Positions 44,587-54,142 are shown, numbered from the stretch's first letter. The stretch is 64,000 nt of DNA from Anaerolineae bacterium UTCFX2 (GCA_002050125.1 MWTA01000044.1:1-64000); one strand, 5' to 3'. Program-made: numbers and translations. The notes: generated by a model from the sequence alone, not told the origin.

Positions 44587-45438
44587 ATGACCGATCGTAA
44601 GAAACCGACCATCCCCATGCTCTTCAAAAAAGTTGAAGATGGCGCGCCGATCACCTGGTTAACTTGTTACGATTATCCAACGGCATATTTGCAGGAGCAG
44701 GCTGGAATCGATATGATCCTGGTGGGAGACAGCCTCGGGATGACGATGCTTGGATACGATTCGACGCTGCCGGTGACGATGGATGACATGATTCGTCACA
44801 GCCAGGCGGTGAGGCGCGGCGCTCCCAACGTTTTTGTCATTGGAGACATGCCATATATGAGCTATCAAGCCAGCACCGAATCGGCTATTCGCAATGCGGG
44901 GCGGTTTATGGCTGAAGCCGCGTGCGATGCGATCAAACTGGAAGGCGGCGTCGAGGTTTGCGAGCGGATCGAAGGCATCGTTAAAGCTGGGATTCCAGCA
45001 ATTGGACATTTGGGTCTGACCCCGCAAAGCGTCAGCGCGCTGGGCGGATATAAGGTTCAGGGGAAGGGCGCGCTGCAAGCCAAGAAAATCATCGATGCAG
45101 CTAAGGCGCTCGAAGACGCCGGCGCGTTTATGATCTTGCTAGAAATGGTCCCCGATCGGGTATGTGAGCTGATAACCCAACGCGCTGAGCACTGCATCAT
45201 CATGAGCCTGGGTTCGGGTCCCAATGCGCATGGTCAATTGTTGATTTATCATGACATGTTTGGGCTTTACCCGCGGTTTAAGCCACGCATGGCAAAGGTG
45301 TTTGGCAACGCTGGCGAGGTGATCCTGAATGGGCTGAAGGGCTACGTTGCCGAAGTCACCGACCGCACATTCCCTCAGCCGGAACATTGGTTTGGGATCA
45401 AGGATGAAGAATTTGACGAATTGCAGGGAATGTTGTAG
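44587..45438 (+). CDS. panB: 3-methyl-2-oxobutanoate hydroxymethyltransferase
   Basis: Adds a hydroxymethyl group from 5,10-methylene-H4folate to alpha-ketoisovalerate, the first committed step to pantothenate and CoA. Motifs: WLTCYDYPTAYLQEQAG, MILVGDSLGMTMLGYDSTLPVTMDDM, VIGDMPYMSYQ, AIKLEGG, IGHLGLTPQSV and PRFKPRMAKVF. 283 aa from ATG 44587 with GGAGG upstream; a longer frame from GTG 44554 is unlikely. panC and panD are absent. It shares the methylene-H4folate pool with the MetF upstream. Confidence 0.95.
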   Translation: MTDRKKPTIPMLFKKVEDGAPITWLTCYDYPTAYLQEQAGIDMILVGDSLGMTMLGYDSTLPVTMDDMIRHSQAVRRGAPNVFVIGDMPYMSYQASTESAIRNAGRFMAEAACDAIKLEGGVEVCERIEGIVKAGIPAIGHLGLTPQSVSALGGYKVQGKGALQAKKIIDAAKALEDAGAFMILLEMVPDRVCELITQRAEHCIIMSLGSGPNAHGQLLIYHDMFGLYPRFKPRMAKVFGNAGEVILNGLKGYVAEVTDRTFPQPEHWFGIKDEEFDELQGML

Positions 45439-45480
45439 AAGATTATCCGCATTTTAGATAGCAGCCTGAGGAGAGCGGTC

Positions 45481-46749
45481 ATGGACGAAAGTATGCGTGA
45501 GAGACTGAAGATTCCATATGCGCGTTTGGATGAGATCAACGCGGTCTTGTTGAATCCGGACATGAGAGTGGTCAATGATGTTCTCGCAGTCGTCGAGAAG
45601 TACGGCACGGTTGAAGAAATCAATCGTCAAGCGGCGGAGGCTGCCAAACTGCCGAATCTGCTGGAAAAGGTTAAAAGCAAAAATTCGGAATACATGCGCG
45701 ATTTGGATTGGCTGATTGACCAACGGGACAAGAAGGTTTTTATCAGCATCCCAGAATACCGCAGAAAAATTCTGGGAGACAAATCCGAGCAATTCCAATT
45801 CATGGATGACTTTGCAGTGACGCTGGAGATCAGCGCGACCCAGTACTTTCCCTGGTTGATGGAAATTGCCCGGCGTTCGAAAGCTGAACAGATGCTAATG
45901 CCGGGCAGATACATCAAAGTACGGAAGATGAAAGAGCAGGAAAACGATGGGGATTTGCCGGCAATTGCCGCAGCCATGCAAATCATCGGCGCCAGCTATG
46001 TCGAAACGCTGGACACCAAGGGCACAGATGGCTCGAATATTCACTTGGGCGGTCCAGCGACCATCACCGGCTACTTCGGCGGCGTCGGTCAGCCAAACCA
46101 TTACCCATTAAAGTGGCTGGATGAGTTCCTGTATTACTACACAAATTATGGGGTGAGGCAGGTGCTGAACGTCAATCCTGGCACGGTATTGGTCGGATAC
46201 CTGCTTTACCGCCTCGGAGTGGACATCGAATATAAGATTTCAGTGTTTATGGGGAATGACAACCCATATGCCGGGCTGTGGACGTTGTTAGGCGCTAAAC
46301 TCTTTGCTCGAGACGATGGCAGCTCTCCGTTGATCGGTTTCAACTGGAGCAATTCGGTGAATAACGAGACTATGGAGATCACTGCCCAGTTCAGGAAGCA
46401 ACTGGGTTTTGAGGACGTGGTGAGGTTTGAACACCACATCACCGAAACGTATAAGAGCATCGTTCGCCAGCCATATAACCGGCGGGCTGAATTGGTCGAA
46501 CTGGCGGATCATGTCGCCAATATCTCCGCCAAGCATGAAGGCGGCGACGAATACGACGAGCTAGTGAGGCAGCATCCATCGGACATTCTGGATTATTTCC
46601 GCGACAAAAGCGAGATCATCGCTTCTGGCGACTGGGATGCAATGCAGGAGAACTTCATCGACAAATGGGCAGCCACAAACCGCACGGCGCAGGCTTTAAC
46701 CGAATGCGGTCTTTCGTTTGTGGCTGCACAGAATTTACACGAAGCGTAA
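45481..46749 (+). CDS. Conserved-looking protein of unknown function, downstream of panB
   Basis: 422 aa, not recognised. It has a mostly helical start (residues 1-85), then ISIPEYRRKIL, and a C-terminal part with strand-helix alternation and dense Gly/Asn clusters (LDTKGTDGSNIHLGGPATI, NPGTVLVGYLLYRLGV, NDNPYAGLWTLLGAKLF, FEHHITETYK). No signal peptide, no membrane span. The alternation suggests a TIM-barrel-like enzyme, but no catalytic motif could be named. GAGGAG lies 7 nt upstream of ATG, and it follows panB by 42 nt, so both are co-transcribed from the promoter at 44500. Confidence 0.85.
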   Translation: MDESMRERLKIPYARLDEINAVLLNPDMRVVNDVLAVVEKYGTVEEINRQAAEAAKLPNLLEKVKSKNSEYMRDLDWLIDQRDKKVFISIPEYRRKILGDKSEQFQFMDDFAVTLEISATQYFPWLMEIARRSKAEQMLMPGRYIKVRKMKEQENDGDLPAIAAAMQIIGASYVETLDTKGTDGSNIHLGGPATITGYFGGVGQPNHYPLKWLDEFLYYYTNYGVRQVLNVNPGTVLVGYLLYRLGVDIEYKISVFMGNDNPYAGLWTLLGAKLFARDDGSSPLIGFNWSNSVNNETMEITAQFRKQLGFEDVVRFEHHITETYKSIVRQPYNRRAELVELADHVANISAKHEGGDEYDELVRQHPSDILDYFRDKSEIIASGDWDAMQENFIDKWAATNRTAQALTECGLSFVAAQNLHEA

Positions 46750-46763
46750 TTGCGCGCTAGGAT

Positions 46764-47759
46764 TTACGCAATCGAGGACAACTCGACCGTCCTTCCGGTT
46801 TGCGCAGATCGATACAGCGCCAGAGCAGTACGGATGTGATCTCGGGTTTCCGCCAACGTGATATATGTCGGCGCGCCGTGCAGGATGGCGTTATTCAGGT
46901 CCTCAATCTCGCCGACATATAGTTCCTGTTCTGGGACGGGGAGCTCCACAGGCTCTCCGTCTTTTGGATAAAAAACTAGCTGGCGCGCTTCATCCATTTG
47001 AGTAAACGGGCGGTTCAGGCTGAGGCGTCCCGCGGTTCCAATCGCCTCGAAATGAGTAAAAACTGGAGTCCTGAAGGAGCTGGAAATCTGGGCGAACCGG
47101 TTGCCCGCGAAACACAACTCGCCGGCGAAGGTTTCATCGACGCCGCTTTCGCCAATCCACTGTGAACCGAAGACGGCGATTGGGGGAGCGCCAAAGAAGT
47201 ATTGAGCCAGGCTCAGCGGGTAAACGCCCACGTCCCACAGGCTGCCGCCTCCCATTTCAGGGCTAATTCGGACATCGGGGCGGCGGTCAAGGGGAAACGA
47301 GAACGTCCCCCAGGTGTGGCTCAACTCGCCCAGATTCCCTTGACGAATGAAGTCACCGGCGATTTTTGTTTGGGGGTGATGCCGGTACATGAAGGCTTCT
47401 GCCAGGCAGCGCCCATTTTTCTGGCTGGCGGCGATCATCGCATCGACTTCGGGCAGTGTGATCGCGAACGGTTTTTCGCACAGAACGTGAACCCCGCTCT
47501 CGAGCGCTCGGATTGTCCATTCTGCGTGGAGATGATTTGGCAGGCTAATATAGACGGCGTCGATTGCGCCGGAATCCAGCATCTCTTGATAGCTTCCGTA
47601 TGCACGGGGAATATTCCACGTGCGGGCGTAGTTTTCCGCTTTGCTCTGATCGCGGCTGGCAACGGCGGTCAGTTCGCCCTCTTTAGAGGCGCGGATCGCC
47701 GGAATGACCCTTCGATTGATGTTTGCCGTGGACAACAAACCCCATCTAGCTCTGTTCAT
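46764..47759 (-). CDS. Gfo/Idh/MocA family oxidoreductase
   Basis: NAD(P)-dependent oxidoreductase of sugars or cyclitols. Rossmann half: WGLLSTANINRRVIPAI, ASRDQSKAENYARTW, then YISLPNHLHAEW and the catalytic CEKPFAI (Lys). The C-terminal half has GGGSLWDVGVYPLSL with the His-region analogue. 331 aa. Start has GGAG upstream. It converges on the unknown protein gene with only 14 nt between stops. It follows YigZ by 19 nt on the minus strand. Confidence 0.9.
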   Translation of the reverse strand: MNRARWGLLSTANINRRVIPAIRASKEGELTAVASRDQSKAENYARTWNIPRAYGSYQEMLDSGAIDAVYISLPNHLHAEWTIRALESGVHVLCEKPFAITLPEVDAMIAASQKNGRCLAEAFMYRHHPQTKIAGDFIRQGNLGELSHTWGTFSFPLDRRPDVRISPEMGGGSLWDVGVYPLSLAQYFFGAPPIAVFGSQWIGESGVDETFAGELCFAGNRFAQISSSFRTPVFTHFEAIGTAGRLSLNRPFTQMDEARQLVFYPKDGEPVELPVPEQELYVGEIEDLNNAILHGAPTYITLAETRDHIRTALALYRSAQTGRTVELSSIA

Positions 47760-47778
47760 CGCTGCTCCTGTTTGAAAA

Positions 47779-48441
47779 TCATTTGATTGGGTGGATCTTA
47801 TCTTCAGTGTGCAGTATTTGTAACTCGATTTTCCTTTGCGCCGCGCGCTCCAACTCGGATTGGAAATTTGCGAAACTCTGAACCGGCATTTCGAAAGTGA
47901 AGCTTACATCCGCCGCAAATTCCTGGTTCTCGATTCGTCCTTCATGTTTTTCGATGATCGATTTGGCAAAATTATAGCCTCTATATGGCAGGACCAGCTT
48001 GGCAGTGTGGGTAGGTGTTTTCCTGGCAATGGGCAGGGCGGCTAAGACCTGTTGAACGGATTCGGTATAGGCACGTACCAGCCCGCCGGCGCCAAGCTTT
48101 ATGCCGCCAAAGTAGCGCGTTACCACCACCGCGATATCTCCCAAGCCGCTGTTTGAAAGCACGACCAGCGCCGGACGACCCGCGGTTCCCGACGGTTCGC
48201 CGTCGTCGCTCGAATGGGCGATCACGGAGGCGCCGAACCCGATCAGATAAGCTGGGACGTTGTGCGAAGCATCCGGGAATTCGGCTTTGATGCGCGCAAT
48301 GAACTGGCGCGCCTGTTCGATCGTGAAAGCGGGCGCGGCGGTAGTGATGAAGCGGGATTTTTGAATTCGGAGTTCGGTGCGCGTCTCTCTGGCAGGGATG
48401 TGGTAGTGAGTCATTTCTGGGTCCGGCGGGATTGAATACAT
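47779..48441 (-). CDS. YigZ/IMPACT family protein
   Basis: 220 aa protein of the UPF0029/Impact family. Visible signature: SRFITTAAPA, AYLIGFGA..HSSDDGEPSGTAGRPAL and VVVTRYFGGIKLGAGGLVRAYTESV, the core of the IMPACT domain, followed by a small ferredoxin-like domain (residues 140-220). Start ATG 48441 or 48414. The precise function in bacteria is not established. It may be in an operon with the oxidoreductase. Confidence 0.92.
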   Translation of the reverse strand: MYSIPPDPEMTHYHIPARETRTELRIQKSRFITTAAPAFTIEQARQFIARIKAEFPDASHNVPAYLIGFGASVIAHSSDDGEPSGTAGRPALVVLSNSGLGDIAVVVTRYFGGIKLGAGGLVRAYTESVQQVLAALPIARKTPTHTAKLVLPYRGYNFAKSIIEKHEGRIENQEFAADVSFTFEMPVQSFANFQSELERAAQRKIELQILHTEDKIHPIK

Positions 48442-48504
48442 TCTAAGGATATCAGACTCCTAGCATAATGCAACACACCCGGCAAAGAATCCCTATACAA
48501 GCCT

Positions 48505-48987
48505 TCAGATGCCTCGCGCCGCGATCATCATTAGAAAGATCACCAGCAGAACAATTCCTAGCCCGATGCGCGGCACTACCTTAAGCAGTGCGATCATCCG
48601 GTCAAGCTCAGCATCGGACATTGTGTCCGCATGAATGGCGACCGGCTCGAGCCGATTTTCTACGAAGAAGTGAAACAGCGTGAGCAGCAACCCTAACAAT
48701 CCGCCTGCCAGGATGCTGATTCCCCAGCGGCTATTAAGCAACGCGCCTAAGTCTCGCCATCCCGTCAACAGATAGCTCAGCACGGCGCCGGATGCTATGG
48801 CTGTGGCTGACAAAATGGACGCTAATCGAAAAACGCGAGGGAACACGTTTTGAAGAAAGACGATACGCTCGGGTTTGGCAAGTTTGAGCGCGATGGGAAT
48901 GAGCACGAAGTTTACGGTTATCACTTCCCCCAGCCAAGACACCCCCGAAATAATGTGGATCCAGCGCACAACGATAATCAGATGCAT
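48505..48987 (-). CDS. Small integral membrane protein (CopD/DUF2269-like)
   Basis: 160 aa, four membrane segments (about 5-30, 50-75, 90-110 and 140-158). The first has RWIHIISGVSWLGEV, resembling the His-containing helices of CopD-like and DUF2269 proteins. Start ATG 48987 has GGAG 9 nt upstream. Function unknown; heme or copper binding is possible through the helix His but not shown. Confidence 0.75.
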   Translation of the reverse strand: MHLIIVVRWIHIISGVSWLGEVITVNFVLIPIALKLAKPERIVFLQNVFPRVFRLASILSATAIASGAVLSYLLTGWRDLGALLNSRWGISILAGGLLGLLLTLFHFFVENRLEPVAIHADTMSDAELDRMIALLKVVPRIGLGIVLLVIFLMMIAARGI

Positions 48988-49269
48988 AGTTGCTTCTCCA
49001 TTATAAATTTGTGAAACCGATCATGGGATACGGGTTTGCAGCTGCAGGACAATGACTGGATTATTCGCTATCTTTCGCAGTATATGGTTATAATGGGTCA
49101 GAATAGTATTATATATACTTCCTTGTAAAAAGTCTACTCAAACAAGGATGCTAATTTGACGACCAATCACTGTCTCACCTTTCTTCTTGGGCGTTCTAGC
49201 CGTTCAAAAACCAGGCGGGAGGTGTTAGAATTTAGATGCAATTCACCGATCAAAATTGAGAGGAAGACC

Positions 49270-50352
49270 ATGAAGCCACGCGAGCGCGTTTTGACGGCAT
49301 TACACCATGAAACACCGGACCGCTGCCCGATGCAGGTCTCATTCACGCCTGAGTTTGCCCAGCGATTGAGCAAGGAATTGGGTCTGGAGGATGAGAAGCT
49401 GCACAATCCACACGGGGGCGGCAACACCTACGAACTGGAGCGCGCTTTGGGCGAGGATATGCTGTTGACTTCAGTTGGGTGGGCAAATTCCTATTATCAG
49501 GATGCGCGCGAATATGTGGACGATTGGGGAATCGGCTGGCGGTCGGTGGATTACGACACGCCTTTTGGCATGGGGCGTTACACCGAAATGGTGGGACGCC
49601 CGCTGGCTGACGCTGAGGAGATTGACCGCTATGAGGCCCCCGACCCGCAGGCGCCGGGTTTGTACGACGAAGCCGCTTGGGTGCTGCGGACATTCAAAGA
49701 CGAATACTGGATTGTGGGCGTCACCGTCACGACCATCTTCGAGACGGCTTGGGCGCTGCGCGGCTATGAACGCCTGCTTTCGGACATGGCGCTGAACCCC
49801 GAGCTGGCTGAACGTGTTCTAGACATCCCATACCGATATCATCTGACGGCAGCCAAACAGCTCACGCGCATGGGTGTGGACATGATCTGGCTGGGCGATG
49901 ACGTTGGCGCGCAGAAGGCGATGCTGATCTCGCCAGGTATGTGGCGCAAATTCTTTAAGCCGCGCATGGCGCACCTGATTGCGGAACTCAAAGCGATTAA
50001 CCCTCAAATGAAGGTTGCATACCACTCCGACGGAGTAATTTATCCGATCATTCCAGACCTGATCGAAATCGGTTTAGACGTGCTCAATCCAATTCAGCCC
50101 GCCAGCATGGACCCGGTTCGGCTCAAGCGGGAATTTGGCAAGCATCTGTGTTTTTGGGGCTCGATTGACGAACAACACACCCTGCCGTTTGGCTCGCCCG
50201 AGGACGTCAAGGCAGAGGTATTAGCCCGAATTGAGACCCTGGGGAAAAATGGCGGCTTGATTCTGGGACCGACTCACCACGTCCAATTGGACACCCCGAT
50301 GGAAAACTTCTGGGCAATGATCAACACCATCACCCAAACACGATGCTCATGA
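49270..50352 (+). CDS. Uroporphyrinogen decarboxylase (URO-D) family protein
   Basis: 360 aa TIM-barrel of the URO-D superfamily. N-terminus MKPRERVLTALHHETPDRCP, typical of non-canonical members, then EDMLLTSVGW, VDYDTPFGMGRYTEMVGRPLADAEEI, a metal/substrate region with DMIWLGDDVGAQKAMLISP, AYHSDGVIYPIIPDLIEIGLDVLNPIQP and GLILGPTHHVQLDTPMENF. The frame opens earlier at TTG 49156, but ATG 49270 has GAGAGGAAG upstream. Canonical HemE motifs are missing, so it is more likely a corrinoid/coenzyme methyltransferase-like or unassigned member. A weak TATAAT (49089-49094) lies upstream. Confidence 0.85.
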   Translation: MKPRERVLTALHHETPDRCPMQVSFTPEFAQRLSKELGLEDEKLHNPHGGGNTYELERALGEDMLLTSVGWANSYYQDAREYVDDWGIGWRSVDYDTPFGMGRYTEMVGRPLADAEEIDRYEAPDPQAPGLYDEAAWVLRTFKDEYWIVGVTVTTIFETAWALRGYERLLSDMALNPELAERVLDIPYRYHLTAAKQLTRMGVDMIWLGDDVGAQKAMLISPGMWRKFFKPRMAHLIAELKAINPQMKVAYHSDGVIYPIIPDLIEIGLDVLNPIQPASMDPVRLKREFGKHLCFWGSIDEQHTLPFGSPEDVKAEVLARIETLGKNGGLILGPTHHVQLDTPMENFWAMINTITQTRCS

Positions 50353-50928
50353 AGAATGAAATCCATCTCCATCGCGAACATCGATCTCGATGATCTCTCC
50401 ATTGGCTGGAATCAGCTCGCGAACCCTTTCGAACGGGGTGCTGCTGAAATAGGCGCGCAAGACCGCCAGTGTGTAACCATGCGCGACGATAGCCACTGAA
50501 CCAGTGGGGTGGCGGGAAAGGATGTCTCGAATAGCCGCCAGAGAGCGCTGCTGGACCTGGGCGCCGGTCTCGCCTTCTGGAGCGGCGACGTTGAATTGGT
50601 CTTTACGGCGCTCCTCGAGTTCTTTTAGATAGCTCTTTTCGATCTCCTGTCTGGTGAGCCCTTCCCACACTCCCAGATTGATTTCTCGCAGGCGCGGGTC
50701 AGCCTGAATCGCGATTCCTTTGTTTTGACTGAGCAGGCGCGCGGTCTCGCGGGCGCGCCGGAGATCGCTGGTGTAGATCGCATCGATGGGATAGTCCTCC
50801 AGGTCAGCAACCAATTGGCGAGACTGCTCGTGCCCATTCTGGTTGAGAGGAACATCCGTATGACCTTGCCAGCGACCTTGGGCATTCCAATCGGTTTCCC
50901 CGTGCCGGATCAGGATCAATCGCGTCAT
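50347..50928 (-). CDS. Histidine phosphatase (GpgP-like), glucosylglycerate pathway candidate
   Basis: 193 aa phosphatase of the phosphoglycerate-mutase-like family. Catalytic RHGETDWN at the N-terminus, then DLRRARETARLL, GVWEGLTRQEIE and AIVAHGYTL (second His). The start ATG overlaps the gpgS stop by 4 nt (ATGA), so translation is coupled. Actinobacterial glucosyl-3-phosphoglycerate phosphatase (GpgP) belongs to this family, so it likely removes the phosphate from glucosyl-3-phosphoglycerate. A cobalamin phosphatase (CobC) role is the alternative. Its 3' end overlaps the convergent URO-D gene by 6 nt. Confidence 0.87.
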   Translation of the reverse strand: MTRLILIRHGETDWNAQGRWQGHTDVPLNQNGHEQSRQLVADLEDYPIDAIYTSDLRRARETARLLSQNKGIAIQADPRLREINLGVWEGLTRQEIEKSYLKELEERRKDQFNVAAPEGETGAQVQQRSLAAIRDILSRHPTGSVAIVAHGYTLAVLRAYFSSTPFERVRELIPANGEIIEIDVRDGDGFHSS

Positions 50929-52739
50929 CGTTTTCTCGTCTCATTGTATTCAGGAATGCTGATCATCGGTGGGCGATCCAGTTCGGAAATCTCCTCTACC
51001 TCCAGAAACAAGCGCCCAGTTTCATAGCGAATTAATTTCATGGTTCGGTTCACATCCTCAAGTACGGAATAGCCGGAATAGTCATCCAGCTTATGGGTTA
51101 CTGCCTGGATAATCGCAAAAGACATTTTGCTCAACGCCTCCAGGGATTGATTGTGGTGGACGCGCTCTTGTAAATCAACCTGAGCAATGCAGCCCAATCC
51201 ACAGGTCTTAAACACGTCGATTATAAGACCGATCTCTACACCATAGCCTGAGAAAAAGGGCAGTTTCTCCAGGAGCGACCGGCGGCCTCCGTATTCGCCC
51301 GAGAGCGGTTGAATCAAGCCCGAGAGCTCAGGGAAAAACAAGTTCAGGAGCGGTCTAGCGGTCAATTCGGTGACGCGCCCACCGCCGCCGGCGACCAGGC
51401 GTTCACCAACTTTTATCGGTCGGCGGTAGAACCCTTTGACAAATTGAATATCTGGGTTAGCCAATAGCGGCCCTGCCAACCCATAGATGAAGCGCGGGTG
51501 GATGTTTACAATATCTGTATCGATCCACAGGATGATGTCGCCTTTAGTGACATACAGGCTTTTCCACAAAGCCTCTCCTTTACCGCGCCGCGCGCCGCAC
51601 CTGGGGAGAACTTGTTGATGGACATATACCGGTATCCCCAGGCTGGCGGCAATCTGACGGGTTTCATCCTGAGAGTTTGAATCGATCAGCACAATTTCAT
51701 CGAGGAGAGAGCTGTGGTCCATCAGCTCCTCTTTAATCGTTCCGATCACCTTTCCGACTGTTTTAGCCTCGTTTAGCGCCGGTAAAGCAACGCTGATGGT
51801 CAGGTTTTGACTGTGTTTCAAACGGACCAGTTCATCCAGGTCTGAAAATTCTTTGGCATGATAGGTATTTTGGGCAAACCAGCGGTCGACGAGCACCGAA
51901 ATAGCCTGGCTGCCGGCTGCTTCCGGGTGAGGGTCGATTACCATAGGTCGGTGGGTTTTCACTACGACGAGCCCAGTAGTACTGTTTTCCAACAGGCGCT
52001 GGGCGACGGCGCCCAAACCCTCGAACTGCTCGGTTGGCTGGGCAGTCGCACCCATGACGATCAAATCAAAACGCGGCGCAAAATCCATAATCGCGGCAGC
52101 CGGTTCATCGCTGGTAATCTCGCGCTTTTCTAGCTCAGGCAGGTTTTTTAGGACGCGGTTGATGCCACGGAAAGGCGCATCCATCTGGGCAGAGCCGCTT
52201 TCGGGGCGGATGTGGAGCGAAGTCGCAACCGCGCTTTGGCTATGACACATAGCGAGGGTAATGCGGATAGCCAGTTCCGCATGTGGTCCGCCGCGAACTG
52301 GTGCCAGAATAGTGTCCACCTTTTTTGGTACAGGTCCGCGAACCAGTAAAACGTCACAAGGCAGCTCCTGAAATACCTCGAATGGGGTTACCTGAAGCTG
52401 ATCGAAATGACCTGGCCATTCGAGAATGATTAGATCAGGCTGCTGGTCGTGGACGATCTGTTTGAATTCATCCCATGGGCAGCTCGAAACCGCAACGAAT
52501 GACAGGCAGCGGAGTTGGGTGCCGCGCATAAGCTGGCGAAGTTTGAGACGGAGCCCCTGTGCTTTGTAAGCGCCTTCGCTTATCGATCCCTGTTCAGCGA
52601 TTCCAACCATGCCAGCCAGCAAAATAGAGTTATCTCTGGTGATCCAACGCGCAATTTCAAGCGCAGCGCCGGTTTCGGTGGTTTGAAAAACTGGCAGAAT
52701 TGTCTTTCGAAAGGGGTTATTAACATAGACTTGTTTCAT
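50925..52739 (-). CDS. gpgS: Glucosyl-3-phosphoglycerate synthase fused to universal stress domains
   Basis: The C-terminal half (about 310-604) is a GT81 glycosyltransferase making glucosyl-3-phosphoglycerate from an NDP-glucose and 3-phosphoglycerate. It has VALPALNEAKTVGKV, IDSNSQDET, RRGKGEALWKSL, LWIDTDIVNIHPRF, GGGGRVTELTARPLLN and IQPLSGEYGGRRSL, all close to the mycobacterial enzyme. Residues 1-300 look like two tandem UspA-type domains (ILPVFQ and LILEWPG in the first, ILAPVRGGPHAELAIRI and DLIVMGATAQ in the second). That fusion is unusual. Full length 604 aa versus about 320 for free GpgS. It is followed by the phosphatase, with ATGA overlap. Confidence 0.92.
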   Translation of the reverse strand: MKQVYVNNPFRKTILPVFQTTETGAALEIARWITRDNSILLAGMVGIAEQGSISEGAYKAQGLRLKLRQLMRGTQLRCLSFVAVSSCPWDEFKQIVHDQQPDLIILEWPGHFDQLQVTPFEVFQELPCDVLLVRGPVPKKVDTILAPVRGGPHAELAIRITLAMCHSQSAVATSLHIRPESGSAQMDAPFRGINRVLKNLPELEKREITSDEPAAAIMDFAPRFDLIVMGATAQPTEQFEGLGAVAQRLLENSTTGLVVVKTHRPMVIDPHPEAAGSQAISVLVDRWFAQNTYHAKEFSDLDELVRLKHSQNLTISVALPALNEAKTVGKVIGTIKEELMDHSSLLDEIVLIDSNSQDETRQIAASLGIPVYVHQQVLPRCGARRGKGEALWKSLYVTKGDIILWIDTDIVNIHPRFIYGLAGPLLANPDIQFVKGFYRRPIKVGERLVAGGGGRVTELTARPLLNLFFPELSGLIQPLSGEYGGRRSLLEKLPFFSGYGVEIGLIIDVFKTCGLGCIAQVDLQERVHHNQSLEALSKMSFAIIQAVTHKLDDYSGYSVLEDVNRTMKLIRYETGRLFLEVEEISELDRPPMISIPEYNETRKR

Positions 52740-52804
52740 TTCAACTTCCGATCTCGTTCATTCATTGACAAAAGACTGATCTTTGCCAACTGTGAAGCGC
52801 CTGT

Positions 52805-54055
52805 TCAGCGGGGTTGAACAGCTTGCAGACACATCGGCTCAATCTGCTGGCGGTAAATGACCTCCCAGTCGTAAAATTGGCGAACCCTTTTCCGCAGGCT
52901 ATAAACCTGATTGTATTTCAGGCGTTGATGGATCATCAGCGCGATTGTTTCGGGCGAATCGCCCGGGCTGAAATAATCCGCATCATCTCTGGCAAGTTCA
53001 CGTAAAGCTGGAATATCGGTGCAGAAAATCGGGAGACCGCTCAAGCCCGCCTCAAGCACCGGGATGCCAAAACCCTCCTCCAGGCTGGTAAGCAGCAAAC
53101 CATCAGCCAGATGATAGAAATCCGCAATGACCTCATCGGGCAGGAATTCCTGGCTTAGCTCCGCCAGGAAATGAACAGCCGGCTGCCTATCGGCGCGGAA
53201 AAGCTCCAGACTATTCCGCAGTTCGAGCAACTCTGAAAAATAACGCAGGTTTGCAGGATTGTGCGGGCCTATCGGTCCGGTGATCAACAGTTGAGCGGCT
53301 GGCATCCGTTTGCGCAGGCAGGCGATTGATTGCAGCGCAAGTTCAATATTCTTGCGCCGGGTCAATCGCACTGGCATCAACAACAGCGGCGCGGCTTCGA
53401 GCAGGTTTAATTTCTCAAGTATCGCGCAGGTTTTTGGGGGAAGTTTAAGAAATTCCGGGATATCGATACCGTTTGGTATTACAAGAATCTTTTCTGGTGG
53501 AATATCCATCAGCTTAGCCAACTCCTGCCGGCGCTGCTCAGATACCACAATCTGGCTGCGCACACCCGGCCACGCGGTTGATAAAGCAGTCCAAGGATAG
53601 CGATTGTACAGTTCGCTTTGATAGCGCGGCGTTGTCCAAGCCAAATCATGATGCCACAAAACCACGGGTGGGCGTGCTTCTGCGTTGGCGAAATTCATCA
53701 GCGCGACCGTAAGCGGCAAATTCTTGTTTAGCGATGCGACATTATGAGCGATTAGAAGGTCGATTCCATGCAGATGACTTCGCAGTAATGTTTCGATTTT
53801 CTCAACCATATGATCAAAAGAGACTGGAAGGTGTCCGCGATCCAATTCGGCTTTAATCTGCAGGATTTCTGAGTGACGGCTGTCAAATAATGGCACATGG
53901 ACAAACTCGACCTTGGGAATTACCGCTTCGCCGCGCCCGGCTAAAATCCGAACCTGATGACCGGCAGACGTCATCAGGCGGGCATGGTGGCGGATTACAC
54001 TTTCCACACCACCCACAACCGGCGGCGCCGCGTAATGTAGAATGGCAATATGCAT
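52805..54055 (-). CDS. Glycosyltransferase family 4
   Basis: 416 aa GT-B glycosyltransferase. N-terminal acceptor domain begins IAILHYAAPPVVGGVESVIRHHA; C-terminal donor domain has LLMPVRLTRRKNIELAL and the GT4 signature LLTSLEEGFGIPVLEAGLSGLPIFC. RBS AGGGAG lies 15 nt upstream. Sits 65 nt upstream of gpgS in the same operon, so it may extend glucosylglycerate or add mannose. Its donor is not readable. Confidence 0.88.
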   Translation of the reverse strand: MHIAILHYAAPPVVGGVESVIRHHARLMTSAGHQVRILAGRGEAVIPKVEFVHVPLFDSRHSEILQIKAELDRGHLPVSFDHMVEKIETLLRSHLHGIDLLIAHNVASLNKNLPLTVALMNFANAEARPPVVLWHHDLAWTTPRYQSELYNRYPWTALSTAWPGVRSQIVVSEQRRQELAKLMDIPPEKILVIPNGIDIPEFLKLPPKTCAILEKLNLLEAAPLLLMPVRLTRRKNIELALQSIACLRKRMPAAQLLITGPIGPHNPANLRYFSELLELRNSLELFRADRQPAVHFLAELSQEFLPDEVIADFYHLADGLLLTSLEEGFGIPVLEAGLSGLPIFCTDIPALRELARDDADYFSPGDSPETIALMIHQRLKYNQVYSLRKRVRQFYDWEVIYRQQIEPMCLQAVQPR

Positions 54056-54142
54056 CTCGATTATTCCAACTCCCTTTCTGGTACAACCATTCGATCCAGT
54101 CAGCCCCCAATTTCGATGAGCACTCGCAAGCAGGCGGCTTGT

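Noticed and set aside
45481-46749. Assignment to nicotinate phosphoribosyltransferase or a B12 mutase subunit
   Set aside because: Superficial similarity of Gly-rich turns only; none of the active-site motifs of those families is present.
49270-50352. Calling the URO-D protein HemE
   Set aside because: N-terminal motifs and the Asp/Tyr pattern of true uroporphyrinogen decarboxylase are not present, and no heme genes are near.
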